From NCBI GenBank assembly GCA_025435555.1, contig JAIWWG010000047.1, positions 186,001-250,000 of the forward strand: DNA of 64,000 nt, written 5' to 3'. This document shows positions 10,679 through 22,272 of this stretch, one piece after another. The position numbers and the translations under genes are program-made. Source of the stretch: Chytriomyces cf. hyalinus JEL632 (lineage: Eukaryota; Chytridiomycota; Chytridiomycetes; Chytridiales; Chytriomycetaceae). Below the pieces are notes generated by a model. It did not search any database, was not told the DNA's origin, and saw only the letters and a list, made by a program, of their open reading frames with translations. The first letter of the stretch is position 1, and each line of letters starts with the position of its first letter.

Positions 10679-12962
10679 ATGGCCATCACCTCTGACGATG
10701 TCAACTACCTAGTGTACCGCTATCTGCTCGAGAGCGGTTAGCTGCTGCGTATTTTAGTTCTCTTGTCTGGTGGGATTCTCTGACTTTGCACGCTTCAGGC
10801 TTCTCGCACTCCACCTTTGCCTTCAGCCAAGAAGCCTCGGTCCACACTCGAGGTACGTTTACGCTGAGATTCGAACATACCATCGAAGCAAATCACCGAA
10901 TAATCACACCATGCTAGACTACATTGCATCTCTCACAAACGCGGGCACGAGACACGAATCACAAGCTATAAAACCATCTCGTGTGCCGCCGGGAGCCCTC
11001 ATATACTATTTGCAGAAAGGACTTCAGTACGAAGAAGTGGAGACGCACACAATGGAGGTGTGTTTGCTGCCCTCAGTTTTTTTTATTGACGACCAGTCCA
11101 TACTGACCGCCGTCGCTTTCTTTGGCTCCACGCTGTTTTTCTTTCCATATCGCTATTCCCGTGCAAAGGATGGAGTCACCATGACCAAATGCTCGGCACC
11201 CTTTTCTCTCACGCATCCACATGAATGTGTCATCAACGAATCAAGCTCACACGATGACCAATCAGACGCAGCAAACGCAGATAAATCAGACACAAGTAAA
11301 CAGAACTCGAAAAAGTTGAATGCGACTGCCAATGTTCGAAAAGAAGATTCGCTGCTTTCAAAGCGGGAACGGAAGGAAGCGAAACGCGCGGAGCGTGAAA
11401 AGAAGGCAAGGAAAGAGAGCTCCAGCGGCGTCGCAACTGCAATGGAGGGAATAAGTAAGTGTATAATTTCAATTTTGAACGTTCTCTTTTCACCTTTTGT
11501 TTGGATGTTCCGTTAAATCGAGTTGCTCCTTTTGACAGCCACTGCCGAAGAAGATGAATCACTTCTGCAAACCGCTTCAGATGTCACCATCTACAAGCCA
11601 ACTATTGACCCTGCTCGTCCTGTTGGTGCCGTGTATTGCGTGGGGTGGAATCCGCGTTTCATGCTGCTGGCTGCTGGGTAAAATCGTTGCGGCGGTTGTG
11701 TTTTGCATTCGGTGGTGACCCCTTTCACTCTTGACCCAGATCTCAGGATGGACGGATTCGACTTTGGCGTGTGCCCCCAGACTCGTCGGAAGGGATCATG
11801 ACAGATTGCGCTGTCACACTGGATCACGCCAGCGCGGATGAAGAAAACGGAGTCACGTGTCTTGATTGGCATCCACAAGGGTTGATGATTGCCACTGGAT
11901 CTGTCGGTGGAAGCGTGAAAATATGGCAAAAATCAGGTGCCCATCTCCGTTGTTTCCAATACTATACCTCACTAAAGCCACAATGCAAATGCACAGGCGA
12001 CTTAAAGCACACACTGGCACGTCATAAGGGCACCGTATTTTCTCTGCGATTTAACAAAAAGGGGGATTTGTTGGGCACGGTCTCATCTGACGCGACTGTC
12101 ATTATATGGGACTCTGCAACTGGCGAATTGCGTCAACAATTTGAGTGTCACGAAAGTCCCGTTTTGGATATTGACTGGAAAGATGATATTACCTTTGCGA
12201 CGTGCAGCAGCGACAAATATGTGTATGTTTGCAGAATGGGAATGCTGGAACCATTGCGGGTGTTTTCTGGCCATGGGGTAAGCTGATTTCATGAAACAGG
12301 TGAAGTAACTAAGATCAAACCAATGTTTGTCAGGCGGAAGTTAATGCAATTCAATGGGATGCGACCAACCAACTTTTGGCATCATGCAGTGATGACGGCA
12401 CCATCAAAGTCTGGGCGATGGAGACTAACGCACCCCTTTTCAACCTGACGGGCCACAAGCAAGAAGTATTTTGCCTCCGTTGGGCGCCAAACAATCCATC
12501 AGCTGCAAATGCGACTGGATCTACGTCAGGAGTAACAGCAACAACGCTTGGATTCCCACAAAACCGTATGCTTGCAAGCGGCAGTTTCGACAATGCAATC
12601 CGCATTTGGGACGCCACGAGCGGACGATGCGTGCAAATTCTCGAGCGTCATACTCTGCAAGTCAGCGCGCTGTGTTTCAGTGCAGATGGGTGTTTCTTGG
12701 CGAGTGGTGGGTTTGATAATGTATTCAATGTGTGGCGCACGCGAGATTGGGCGCTTGTCAAAAGTTTTAAAGGGAATGGAAATGTGTTTGAAGTTGCGTG
12801 GGGTGTGAAAGGGGATAAGGTGTCAGTATGTTTCCATGATGGCGTGGTGAGTGCTTGTTTTCTTGATTTTTGATTCAGTATTGGGTGAAGATTATTGGTT
12901 AAACCACATCTACTGTGCAGGTTGCGGTTGTGCATTTGGCAGGATTACGAGACAAGCAGTGA
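10679..12962 (+). CDS. TBL1/Sif2-type LisH-WD40 repeat protein
   Basis: Homologue of TBL1X/TBL1XR1 and yeast Sif2, scaffolds of NCoR/SMRT or Set3-type histone deacetylase corepressors in the nucleus. Nine exons join in phase: 10679-10736, 10799-10852, 10966-11057, 11169-11454, 11539-11677, 11740-11936, 11997-12277, 12334-12846 and 12921-12962. They give ~553 residues. The N-terminus is a LisH motif (SDDVNYLVYRYLLESGFSHS) followed by VPPGALIYYLQKGLQYEE, as in TBL1. A Lys/Glu-rich linker (KRERKEAKRAER) comes next. About seven WD repeats follow, with GDLKHTLARHKGTVF, SPVLDIDWKDDITFATC and AEVNAIQWDATNQLLASCSD matching TBL1 blade by blade. The last exon replaces the usual VLDL end by VAVVHLAG. 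Confidence 0.93.
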
Positions 12963-13363
12963 CGTGTTTTCCCAATTGCACGCGCTGTTAACTTCACTCA
13001 TAGTTTTGTATAAACGAGAAATACACAATCTTTTCCTCAAAGTAGGACGTGGAGTCAGTGCAATCGATGTGTTCATGTATTGGACAAGTAGCAATTTAAA
13101 TTAAGTCTAGAGTCACTCGATCTTTGCAATATTACACTCAGAAAACTATGTACTCCTTCAGCGCAGCAAAAAGAAAAGAAAAGGGCAAGCATCAACCGAG
13201 ATGTGCGGACAGGAGCGCGGTCAGTCTGTTTCCCAGAACTGCTGGTGCATTGGAAGTTTCGCGCTTGCGAAAATAACCTTTCTCAGTTTTTCGCAAGCAA
13301 TCTCCGGGTCGCATATCGTTAGACTGGGTTTACGGAGCAACATCGTCAAGTTTAGGAATATCA
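12963..13363. other. Convergent intergenic region
   Basis: A 401 bp stretch between the stop codons of the WD40 and oxysterol-binding genes. No gene, repeat or RNA structure recognised. Confidence 0.45.
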
Positions 13364-15009
13364 TCAGCACTGAAAGAAGAAAGAAGTCACGTACTCTTCA
13401 ATGTCGAACTTCCATTCATCCCCGACTGGGACGAAAAAGCGCGAGACCCATTCGACCTTTGCATCTTCACGATTTTTACAGACTGTTCGTTGATTGTCTT
13501 CGATGGCGCTTTTTTGCTCAGTTGCGAAATCGAGGTTTCTCTCCTGAAGACCCTGGGTCACATGTTTCCACAGCCTGTTGTGGGTAAAAAAGTCAGATAT
13601 GACAAGCCTACAAAACGCGCAGACCTTCGGCTTTCAAAGGCCTCCATGTCAGATTCCGCCGCAACATTCTTTGAAAGAATTATCGCTTCATTCACAATGA
13701 ACAGACTTTCACGGTTATCAACGCTTGGTTCGCTCGCGGAAGATAGCGCGTAAGGCAACCGCGGTAACCCATTCAGAACGCCTTGAATGAACCCAGTCCG
13801 TTTCGCAACTGGTGTTCCAGAGCCCTTTGTCCGAAACAGACCGTCAGTTGAATTGCCTGTTGAATCGGTTTGTTGTTGCTGTTGCTGCGGCAATGACTGC
13901 GGCTGCGAAAGGCGCTCAACAAAGAGCGCATCCGACCATTTTCCAGACACAAGAGCAATATCAATGCCATCTGACTTTCTTTGGATGCACCCTTCCACTG
14001 CGTTCAGATTCCTCTCGCCACCCAACAAAGCCCCTGGTGACGACGCTTTAGACTTGAACTCCAAACTCGCTTGAAGCCCGGTCTCTTCACATGAAATCGT
14101 GGCCACATCGGTCAATTCCATAAACATGCGTCCAAACAGAATCCCACGCACATACACATTCGGAAACGTGATGCAATATTCTTCGTTGGATAAACTCGGA
14201 AACCGTACTCGAAAACTTCCTTGCATGAGTGTTGCGGCACTGTTTCCAAGGAACCTGCTCTTTGGGCGAAGATCTCCCGAGATGTAAATGTTGTGGTGAG
14301 GGTTGATGTACGTGTACGCGCTGATGGGTGGGTGGTGGGAAACTTGCTCGCAAACGTAGAAGCTGGTTGATTTGTCCGGGAGTGTCCATGTACATCGGAA
14401 GAATTCTCCTAGAACTGGGTTATACGGTTTTTTGACGCCCTGGAAGGTGAGGGTTGCGTTTAGCTGTCGAATTTTGCAACACGAATATCCCATCACCTTT
14501 GGTCTGATATGCCAACCAGAGAGAAAGAAACGAGTTATCGCAATGAATCGATCGACTGGGTCCTGTATTTTTGGTATTCTGTTTTCGCTTGGGTGAACAT
14601 GTGTGGGAGGCATTACGTAAGTGAGAGTGGCCAAAGTAAGCCGCACCCAATGATCAGATCCGGATGAGACATGAAATCCGTGAGTCGCTCGCACATAGAT
14701 CGCGTCTCCAGGATGAACGTGGGCAGAGTGACTCTGGATGGGAGCGATTTGCAAGGGGGCAGGAACAGTCACAACTACGGCTGTCTACCCTTCTAAACAA
14801 GAAAAGTACCTGTGCAAATCCATTCCAATCGTCAGTTGCGAAATGAGAGCGAGCAGGATCGAACGCGGCTCTTCATCCAGGACTTCGACGTCAGGCCCAG
14901 TGCTTGGTCCAGCTTCTGGCGGTGGGCCCCCTGAGTCCGAAGTTGGAGGGGAGCTGGGTACTTCAAACGGCGGGGATGTGGAGGTGGGCTGCATGATCAT
15001 ACTCTGCAT
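13364..15009 (-). CDS. Oxysterol-binding protein-related lipid transfer protein (ORP)
   Basis: Cytosolic sterol/phosphoinositide exchange protein. Five exons join in phase: 15009-14810, 14733-14617, 14578-14497, 14439-13625 and 13574-13364, giving ~474 residues. The N-terminus is Pro/Ser-rich; the ORD begins with EPRSILLALISQLTIGMDL and continues with LPTFILETRSMCERLTDF. The family signature EQVSHHPP and the lead-in KPYNPVLGEFFRC are intact. The end is RFFVPVGDEWKFDIEEY, typical of ORDs. A short poly-Gln run (QQQQQQ) interrupts the C-terminal part. There is no PH or ankyrin domain, so this is the short Kes1/Osh type. One intron (14579-14616) is only 38 nt, another (14440-14496) is 57 nt and in frame, and a third uses the weak donor GTCTGC. 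Confidence 0.92.
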
Positions 15010-15191
15010 GTTTATGGTAAGCTGTTTCAGAGTTTGAGATATTTTTGGATTCCCATCGGCACACTTCGACACTTCACGGCGACTGTCTCAACTCTTGACG
15101 CGCGTAAAACGAATAGCTTAAAGCCCCATTTCGAATCACGGCAGATTTATTCCAGGCATATTACCATGCATATTTCAAATTGGGAGAAGAG

Positions 15192-15199
15192 TATAAAAG
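15192..15199 (+). promoter_or_regulatory. TATA box of the Old Yellow Enzyme gene
   Basis: A perfect TATAAAAG lies 51 bp upstream of the ATG at 15251, in a spacing like that of the Kre9-like gene. Confidence 0.6.
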
Positions 15200-15250
15200 C
15201 GCCCCTTTCGCACCAGGGAACATTTCAAATAGAACTCAAACCCAAGAAAC

Positions 15251-16673
15251 ATGAAATTCCCAACTCTTGCAACACCGGTTCAGCTCGGTTCTCTGACTCT
15301 CAAGAACAGGTGAGACAAGTTGCATTGCTGAGAATAATCTCCCCGCGTTTCACTGACAAGTTCCTTTTCTACTCAGAGTCGTCATGGCCTCCCTTACCCG
15401 CAACCGTGCATCTCCAGGCGGAATTCCTAATGATCTCATGGCCTTGTATTACTCTCAGAGATCTACTGCCGGTTTGATCTTGTCTGAGGGAATCTTCATT
15501 GAAGAAATCGGAGGAGGTAACGATTGACAAGTGCACTGTCAACATAGCAATCTAAAACAAAATGCACCATCCACTACCCCCTTCCAGAATGGCTCAATGC
15601 GCCAGGAATCTTTACTCCTGCACAAATTAAAGGATGGCAGAAAGTCACCAACGCCGTGCACGAAAACAACAGTTTGATTTTCGCGCAAATTTGGCACATT
15701 GGCCGTGTCGCTCATCCTCACCACCAAGCGGGGCGACCAAACGTAGCCCCATCGGCTGTTAAGGCGGAAGGCGGAAAGTTCCGACTTTTGGAGGGTGCGC
15801 CTGGATACGTCACCCCAACTCCCATTGAAGATCCCTCTCATTATGTGGAAATGTACCGTCAAGCTGCGCGTGCTGCTAAAGAGGCTGGGTTTGATGGAGT
15901 TGAATTGCATGCAGCGAATGGCTGTAAGTATTTTTGAAACATCTCATTTCGAATGTTGAATGGGGTAGCAACTGATGTATCTCGTTATAGACCTTCCACA
16001 CCAATTCCTTGAATCTCACTCCAACAAGCGAAGGGATGCATGGGGTGGCAGCGTCGAAAACCGATCGCGTTTTGTGCTGGAAATCATCAAGGCCTTCATT
16101 GCCGAATGGGGAGACTCAAAACGTGTTGGCATTAAGCTCACTCCAGCTGGAGGATACAACGACATGGGTGACTCAGAGGAAGATGCCAGAAAGCAGTACA
16201 CGTACTTGGTGAGAAATCTGCATCAAGTAATTCCAGCTGTGAAATGTAACCAATGTTCCACAACAGATTCAAGAACTTGACAAACTTGACATTGGATACA
16301 TCCAACTCAGTCAAGGATTCCCGCATCCTCGAGCCAACAATCTTGTCGTGTTGGATGAATTTCGCCCACTCATCAAAAACGCGCTCGTGTTTAACAACGC
16401 TGGACTTACTGGCGAGGTTGCCGAAGATCAGGTGAACGGCAAAGGAGTTCAGGGAGGACCGATTCACGCAGCCGTATTTGGAAGAGCGTATATTGGTAAG
16501 TTGTTTGAAACACGGCGAAAATCGTTGACGACTGACAATAAATTTTTCCATTATTTTCAGGCAACCCCAATCTTCCTGAGGTGCTGCAAACTGGAGCTGA
16601 GGTCAAGAACTCTGACTACACGCTCTACTACGATACTGCTGACGACCTATCCCGAGGTTATACGGACTACTGA
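15251..16673 (+). CDS. Old Yellow Enzyme-type NADH:flavin oxidoreductase
   Basis: FMN-dependent ene-reductase of the OYE family, reducing activated C=C bonds with NAD(P)H. Six exons join in phase: 15251-15309, 15377-15516, 15588-15923, 15991-16208, 16267-16495 and 16561-16673. They give ~364 residues forming a TIM barrel. Visible family features are [23 protein letters not shown] (FMN-binding N-terminus; quoted in parts [12 protein letters not shown] and [11 protein letters not shown]), [23 protein letters not shown] (substrate His and nearby Asn) and [12 protein letters not shown]. The end GGYTDY is replaced here by DLSRGYTDY, as expected for OYE. The physiological substrate cannot be told. 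No transit peptide is seen, so it is probably cytosolic. Confidence 0.92.
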
Positions 16674-16940
16674 ATGGACAACTGTTTTCTAACTGCATCT
16701 GCATACTGACTTGAAATGGGTGTTAAAAAATAAATTGCCATCACAGCAACATGGACTTTGAATCATTCATTTTTTTGAACAACGACTCGCAGTGGACCAA
16801 GAGATGTAATTTTGATTTTTTGGAGTAATTTACCGCAAAATATAAATATTTTAATTATTTGATCCAACTCTTTCTATTAACTGAATCCCTCATTGACCCC
16901 CAAGCAAACAACATGCGGCGCAACCCAATCCGCTTTACGC

Positions 16941-18050
16941 TCATTCCATCAAATCAGCGTCGTCCTCCTCGTCATCGCCATCGTCGAAGCAATAGTCCGT
17001 GTGATAATCGATGCACTCCACGCAGTAAAACTCAGAGCAACGGGCACACTCCCGCATCAACGTCAAGCAAGATGCCTTTGTCTGGCAGCATACCAAATCG
17101 CACGCCATGCATGAATAACTCAACGGTCCCGCACAGTTGGCGCAGCTGCAAAACACGGCACCGCAGTCTTCAGCACCGCATACTACAAGTCTGGTTGAGT
17201 TGCGTGTGCAGGGGGAAGAGAATTAAGCACGAGGTATGCCAAACAATAAATCCGAAAAGAGAAAGTAAACTTACGCCTCGCTTTCAAAGACACATGGAAT
17301 GCAAGCTTCGACGCATTTACATTCGCAGAAGGCAATGTCGCCACAGCCAGGCTTCGATCCATTCGCGGCGCAATAACTTTGATCGCAAAGATCGCAAAAC
17401 GCCACCGCGTCCATCTCAGCGCATGCTTCACAGTACACCATGTCGCATTTCTTGCATCGAAGACTTGCGTTTGGGTCCGACGGACAGAGTGACAGACATG
17501 CGCTCGTTGAACAGGGTTCCAAGTGCGCACGGGAGCAATCAGAGCACAGGTATGCGGATGCCTCAACTATTTGGTGAATGAGTTCAGGTGGGAGGTGTGG
17601 TTTTCGTGATTTTTTCAAAGGGGTGCTAAAGTTTGGAGGGGCTGGAACAGTTGCAACTGAGCATGGGCTTTTGCTGGAATAAGGAGCGTATTGAGGCGAC
17701 GAGTTGCACGGGTTGATAGATTCACGAAGGGCATTGAACATGGTTGAGCGCATGTCGTTACGACGGGATTGGGCTTGCGAAGTTGTCGAGGGGCAGCGAG
17801 AGCAATTGTGCGCAGCTGGCGCGGGACCGAAGCACAGGATTGCAGTCGAAGACGTGGATACAGGCTCTTTAACCGCTGTTTGACAGTGATGATAATATAT
17901 AAACACCAGCGGTTGAGGGAGGGCAGACGCTGCTTTAATTTTTCATCACGTACCTTTCGGGCTCTTGTCTGAAACAGCCGTGTCATGGCAATGTGGGAAA
18001 GAGGGTGCTTGGTTCTCATCCTGGTCTGGCACGTCCATCACGTTGTCCAT
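16941..18050 (-). CDS. Cysteine-rich, probably zinc-binding protein (hypothetical)
   Basis: Three exons in phase (18050-17954, 17875-17275, 17190-16941) give ~315 residues. The first ~115 residues are Ser/Pro-rich and look disordered. A short helix (PPELIHQIVEASAYLC) leads into a C-terminal half packed with CxxC pairs: CSDC, CKKCDMVYCEAC, CDLCDQSYC, CECKCVEAC, CSCANC, CMACDLVCC, CARCSEFYCVEC. The tail is acidic (CFDDGDDEEDD). The pattern suggests several zinc-coordinating knuckles, perhaps a RING/B-box-like or TRIAD-like array, but the spacing does not fit one family I can name. The likely location is intracellular because there is no signal peptide. Confidence 0.75.
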
Positions 18051-18437
18051 TCAGTGGTTCGGTTTTGGGGATAGTTTTGTTATGCTGAGTTTGCAGTGAC
18101 TTTTCTTCTTTTATACTTCTTCAGCCTGTCCGAAATCCGAAAGCTGTGTCCGAATTGCAAGTTGAGTTGATTCAGTCACGTGGGTTCTGTGTGACGAACT
18201 TTGAATTTTTTTTTACTGGCCCAAGATGTCGGACACCACGGAATCTCAACTGCCTTCACGGGAAGATGATGGTCCCAGTTGACGGATTTTAGCACTCCAG
18301 TTGCTTTATGATCACAGTATCCGCCTCTTTATGGGCTGCCTTTTCTCGACATAATTGTCCTTGCGTTCGGCGCGATTCGTTCGTTCGTTCTTTGCACCAT
18401 TTTATTTCCGTACAAAAGCATATTGCTTACAATTTCA
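18051..18437. other. Intergenic region upstream of the Cys-rich gene
   Basis: A 387 bp stretch containing the 5' region of the Cys-rich gene (-) and the 3' end region of the 7-TM gene (-). No recognisable feature beyond short pyrimidine runs. Confidence 0.4.
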
Positions 18438-19362
18438 TCATAAAGCAATCGCGGATCCAGATGTGAATACTTCCGCATGTGCGTTGGACTTCCTTCCCAA
18501 ACCATTGTTCGACTTTATCGGCGTCTCTGTGCGATTACCCGCAGATTTAACGGGCCCCAAAGTTGACCGACGAAATGACTTGTTGGCATCGGTCAGCTGT
18601 CTCAGTATCAGAAATTCCAGCTTGATTTTGATCGAGTACACGGCAACTTTGAGAGCAACTTGGATCGCAAAGAGTCCCGCGTACTCTACAATCACAACGA
18701 CCAAATCCAGGATCAACACGAAAATGTTGACATACAGCGTGTGCCGCTTGACCGTCTTCATCTCATTTCCGTATCCGCGCCCAACATGAATGACATACAT
18801 CAAAGACAGAATAACTTCCTGTTATAAAGCAAACCATCATAAGCACAGAACACATCCGATTCTTTTGTCTTACTTGGATCAGAAACATGGTCACTTGGAT
18901 TTTTTCAATGACCGAGTATCCCACCACCCACGCGTCAGTCCCAATCATACGCGCTCCGAAAGTAAATGTCGTTGTGGGCAAGTGGCAAAACAAAAAGTTA
19001 AAGATGATGAGATTCCTGATCCATTGGCAATACGCTCGAGGCACATCCACGATGGTTAATCGCGAGTACAATGTCAGCGAAAAGCCTGTCACCATTGCCC
19101 ACCACCCCACAGACGATGCCACTATCGCCATGATGAGATAGTTGTTGGAATATAGCTTGTAGTAGATGAACATCCATGAGGTGGACTGCAGCAGCAATCC
19201 TGTGGCGCAAGCGAGGACCGACCAGCAGTAGAGAGTGTTGTACTTTTTGAAGGTGCTGAACGCGCATACGTACACTTCAACCGCGTTGTACATGGATATC
19301 ACGGCCCCGACAATCTGCACTACGTCCATCGCGCGGTCGGGCATTTCTTCCAGTTGGGTCAT
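18438..19362 (-). CDS. Seven-transmembrane fungal protein (hypothetical)
   Basis: Two exons in phase (19362-18874 and 18818-18438, donor GTAAGA) give 289 residues. The long 5' frame begins at a TTG; the first ATG is at 19362. About seven hydrophobic helices can be drawn, including VVQIVGAVISMYNAVEVYV, WSVLACATGLLLQSTSW, IMAIVASSVGWWAMVTGF and TLYVNIFVLILDLVVVIV. A cytosolic tail rich in Ser/Thr/Lys follows. The splice joins FLIQ to EVILSLMYVIHV inside helix 5. Layout and length resemble the orphan 7-TM proteins that are common in chytrids. It could be a receptor or sensor, but no rhodopsin or GPCR signature residue is evident. Confidence 0.78.
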
Positions 19363-19602
19363 TGCTGATGAGTGAGATAACAATGAAAGTCGGCAGGAAA
19401 AATTGTGGAAATCAAGTCGCGATCACCACGGCGACACTGGCTGTCATCGGCATGCGCACATCTCTTAAATAAACGGCTTTATTCCTAATAATTACACAGA
19501 CAATATCAGTGAGATGTTTTTCGAGATGTTCACAAGTTTTTAGTTTAAAGTTCCATGATGATAAATCCGATATATACAGAGGAGAGGATGTTGCAAGTTC
19601 AA

Positions 19603-20613
19603 CTACAGCCTGAACTTTTTACCATCAACCCCCGTTTCAGAGACACTTTCTCTACCTCTCCTCCTTTTCCCCATTATTTCTGGGAAGTAATGGGTCCAAT
19701 AGCTGGTAAAACAAGTCTCCAAACGTTCAGCCGACAAAACCTCATAGTCCAAATCTTCCAGCTCGAATTGAGTAATTCCCACTTTTGCATAACGTACAAA
19801 TAAATTGCGATCTGCAAAATTGCCCTTGAGCCCATCGAAATCGCGTTTGAATTCCATGTGACTTCTATATTCCCCACATTTCAGTCGTTCATTCATGCTG
19901 TTGAGGTCAAACAAGTTTTGACCGTCGCTAGTAGCATGATCTTTCAGGAACGCTGTTATCCATGGAATTGTGCAAGACTGTTTGAGAACAGACGCATGTC
20001 GATGATGCAGGAGCGCAGTCATGATCTTCGTCAAGTTGGTTCGGGCATTCTTTGAGAGTGCGTGGTCTGAAGCGTTGGTCTCTGCAGGAAGACTTGCAGC
20101 AGGTTTAAAGAGTTCACCCGTTCTATCGTTAGATTTTTTTGGTGACTGCTTGGGTAGACAAGGCACGTGGTTTGAAGAGGTGGTTACATGCAAGGGGTTT
20201 TGGTGCATTTTCTGGAGCGACGCAGCAGCTTCTTCCATGGACATGTTTTCTTCAAGCGGAGACGGCGGAGGCGGTGTCGCTGCAGAGTCTGTTGTCGTGG
20301 ATTGAATTGAGTCCACATCCGATATGTCGGAGTCGGAATCAAAGACGCTGGACGGACTCGATTCCCTGGGTGGCTTTGAGCGTCTAGGTATACTCGGCAC
20401 GTCTGCGGGAGGAGTGTCTAAGTCTGAGTTGTAGTCGTCTGGCTCTGTGATGGGAAAGTTGGGTGTTTAGCACGCTAAGCAGGACGGACGCAGGCTAAAC
20501 TCACGACGAAGCCGCGATTCCAGACGCAAGACCTTCGATTCAAGCTGTTGTATCTTGCGTAGTTGCGCTGAAACGGTTCGTTCCAAGAGGCCCAATCGCT
20601 TGGCAAGCGTCAT
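19603..20613 (-). CDS. Coiled-coil protein with divergent bromodomain-like region (hypothetical)
   Basis: Two exons in phase (20613-20505 and 20444-19603) give 316 residues. The N-terminus is a heptad-rich helix (LAKRLGLLERTVSAQLRK) suited to a short coiled coil. A Ser/Asp/Pro-rich linker follows. The C-terminal 120 residues contain DLNSMNERLKCGEYRSHMEF followed by KRDFDGLKGNF, which resembles helix B and C of a bromodomain (the DL..I..RL..GEY pattern) but lacks a clear acetyl-lysine-binding Asn. The end is basic (KRRRGRE, KKFRL), so nuclear localisation is plausible. I do not recognise an orthologue; the bromodomain comparison is inference from one motif. Confidence 0.7.
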
Positions 20614-20930
20614 CCTTTTTAATTTGCTTCACTTTTTATTCGTCATGCTCGGATGAATTCTCCAGACAACCTCAACCATCCATCCATCCATCCATCCATC
20701 CATAACCAACCAACTAACCAACCATGCGCGTTTAGCATCCGAGTCTCTCTATAACGACCAACTCTCTGTCTCCTTTCGATGTGGCTTCCTCACTTCTTCA
20801 TCTCGATGTGAGAATTAGCCCCACCGTCAAAATTCCTCCAACTTGACGATCTGCAGCAGTCATTGCAACAATCATCGCCAACAAACTGCTTCTGTTCATC
20901 AAATTTAAGTTGCATAAAAAATAAAATCGA
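20614..20930. promoter_or_regulatory. Divergent promoter region with CCAT microsatellite
   Basis: This 317 bp stretch lies between the coiled-coil gene (-) and COA6 (+). It contains seven tandem CCAT units at 20676-20703, followed by degenerate AACC/AACT units to about 20723. Confidence 0.5.
20676..20723. repeat. CCAT microsatellite with AACC-type extension
   Basis: Seven perfect CCAT units (20676-20703) followed by imperfect AACC/AACT units, in the divergent promoter upstream of COA6. Confidence 0.85.
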
Positions 20931-21399
20931 ATGACTACAGCACCGCCGTCGAGCCAGCAAAGGCGCCAATGCTGGGCCCAGCGCGACGCCTACTTCACAT
21001 GTCTCAACAAGAACAATCTGTGGCTGAACGGATTAGAAATCACGGGCGGCCACGATGCCATTGTTGCACTGGATACAACGAAGCCGCTGGCGATCAAGTT
21101 TGAGAACGACAAGAGTCTTTCGAAAGAGGAGAAGGAGAGGCTGTTTGTGTGCAAAGAAGATGCATCCAAATTTGAGAAGGAGTGTCTGGCGTCATGGGTA
21201 AGCTGGCCTTTTTCTTTTTCCTGAGATTCTCGACCAACTGACATCGGCATCTCAGGTTTTCCATTTCAGCATGCTGCGAGTAAAGGAGCTCCAAACAAAG
21301 CACTTGGTCGAGCACCAGAAGCAGAAGGAGGACGCATTGCGGGATAAGAAAGGCTCAGACGCCTTTTGGGACAAGGTGAAACAAAAGGCCAGCTCATGA
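20931..21399 (+). CDS. COA6: Cytochrome c oxidase assembly factor 6 homologue
   Basis: Mitochondrial intermembrane-space protein that helps copper delivery to cytochrome oxidase subunit II. Two exons in phase (20931-21197 and 21256-21399) give 136 residues. The twin cysteine motifs fit COA6: C14-x9-C24 (CWAQRDAYFTC) and C74-x10-C85 (CKEDASKFEKEC), followed by LASWVFHFSMLRV. A charged helical tail rich in Lys/Gln/Glu ends the protein. There is no N-terminal presequence, consistent with Mia40-dependent import. The insertion between the two motifs is somewhat longer than in the human protein. Confidence 0.9.
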
Positions 21400-22272
21400 T
21401 CAGTTTCATCGATGTCGAGCCAAGCAAGTTCATCAATTGGAACTGTATCTGGGGTTTGCATTGACTTTGGAAAGTTCGTGTTCGATGACTGGATAATGCG
21501 ACTGACGCGGATTCAATAAAGCATCTTGACCATGCAACGCCGTAGCAGCTGCATGTCTGCCGCAAGTGAATTGAAACATGCACTGAATCGAACTGTGAGT
21601 CTTTTGCGCGAATAATCGATGCACGCAAAAGACGCGAATGGATAAAAGTGTGCACTTTCTGTGCGTGCGAGGATTGCGATCAGACTCCTGGATCTTTCCA
21701 TTGAACTTGGATTATTGGAATCGCCATATCTTGGCTGTCTCTATTGCGGGAATCTGACAATTGTGAAATGTCGACCAGAAACTTGAGACAGATCGCGCCA
21801 GTATTCATTCGAACGCCAATCGCCAAGAAATGCATCAATTTAAACGCGAGCAAACCTTGGAGAAGAATATTATCCCATTGATCCCAAGAGGGTGGCTCGA
21901 GACAACAGTTGATATCAAGGATCAAACACTCGCAGCAGCGATGTCAATGCCAAGTTTCGATATTGCAGCTCTTTAAGTTGTGGAGGTTTCCTGGCGCTGT
22001 TCAAAAGAGATTGGCGTCCCATAAACAGCAAATTCTTGCAAATCTGGGTGCTTCAAGAATACGCGTCTCCAAGTGCCATCAAAACACATCCAAGATTTCA
22101 ATTCTTTCAATGTCAATTTAAACACGCCGACATCATCCTCAAAAGTACAAAAGTTCCGGGCGACTGAAAACATTCTTGGGCTTATGGCACAATATTAGCC
22201 TGTGTCCGGGCCGACTTTTCTGCACTCGAGCTTCCTGTTTACAATAAAAATTTGTCACGTAATTTTTGAACC
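21400..22272. other. Region with broken minus-strand open frames, possible decayed gene
   Basis: Between COA6 and the FAM184-like gene the minus strand holds a series of protein-like frames in different phases. One starts at ATG 22173 (VFKLTLKELKSWMCFDGTW), a second at about 21950 (LKELQYRNLALTSLLRVFDP) and a third over 21925-21680 (DQWDNILLQGLLAFKLMHF). No GT..AG introns join them cleanly. This looks like either a degraded gene or an unresolved multi-exon gene of unknown family. Confidence 0.3.

Noticed and set aside
18763-19383. Starting the 7-TM gene at 19383
   Set aside because: The codon is TTG; the first in-frame ATG is at 19362.
20676-20723. CRISPR-like or telomeric array
   Set aside because: Simple tetranucleotide microsatellite without spacers; not telomeric sequence.
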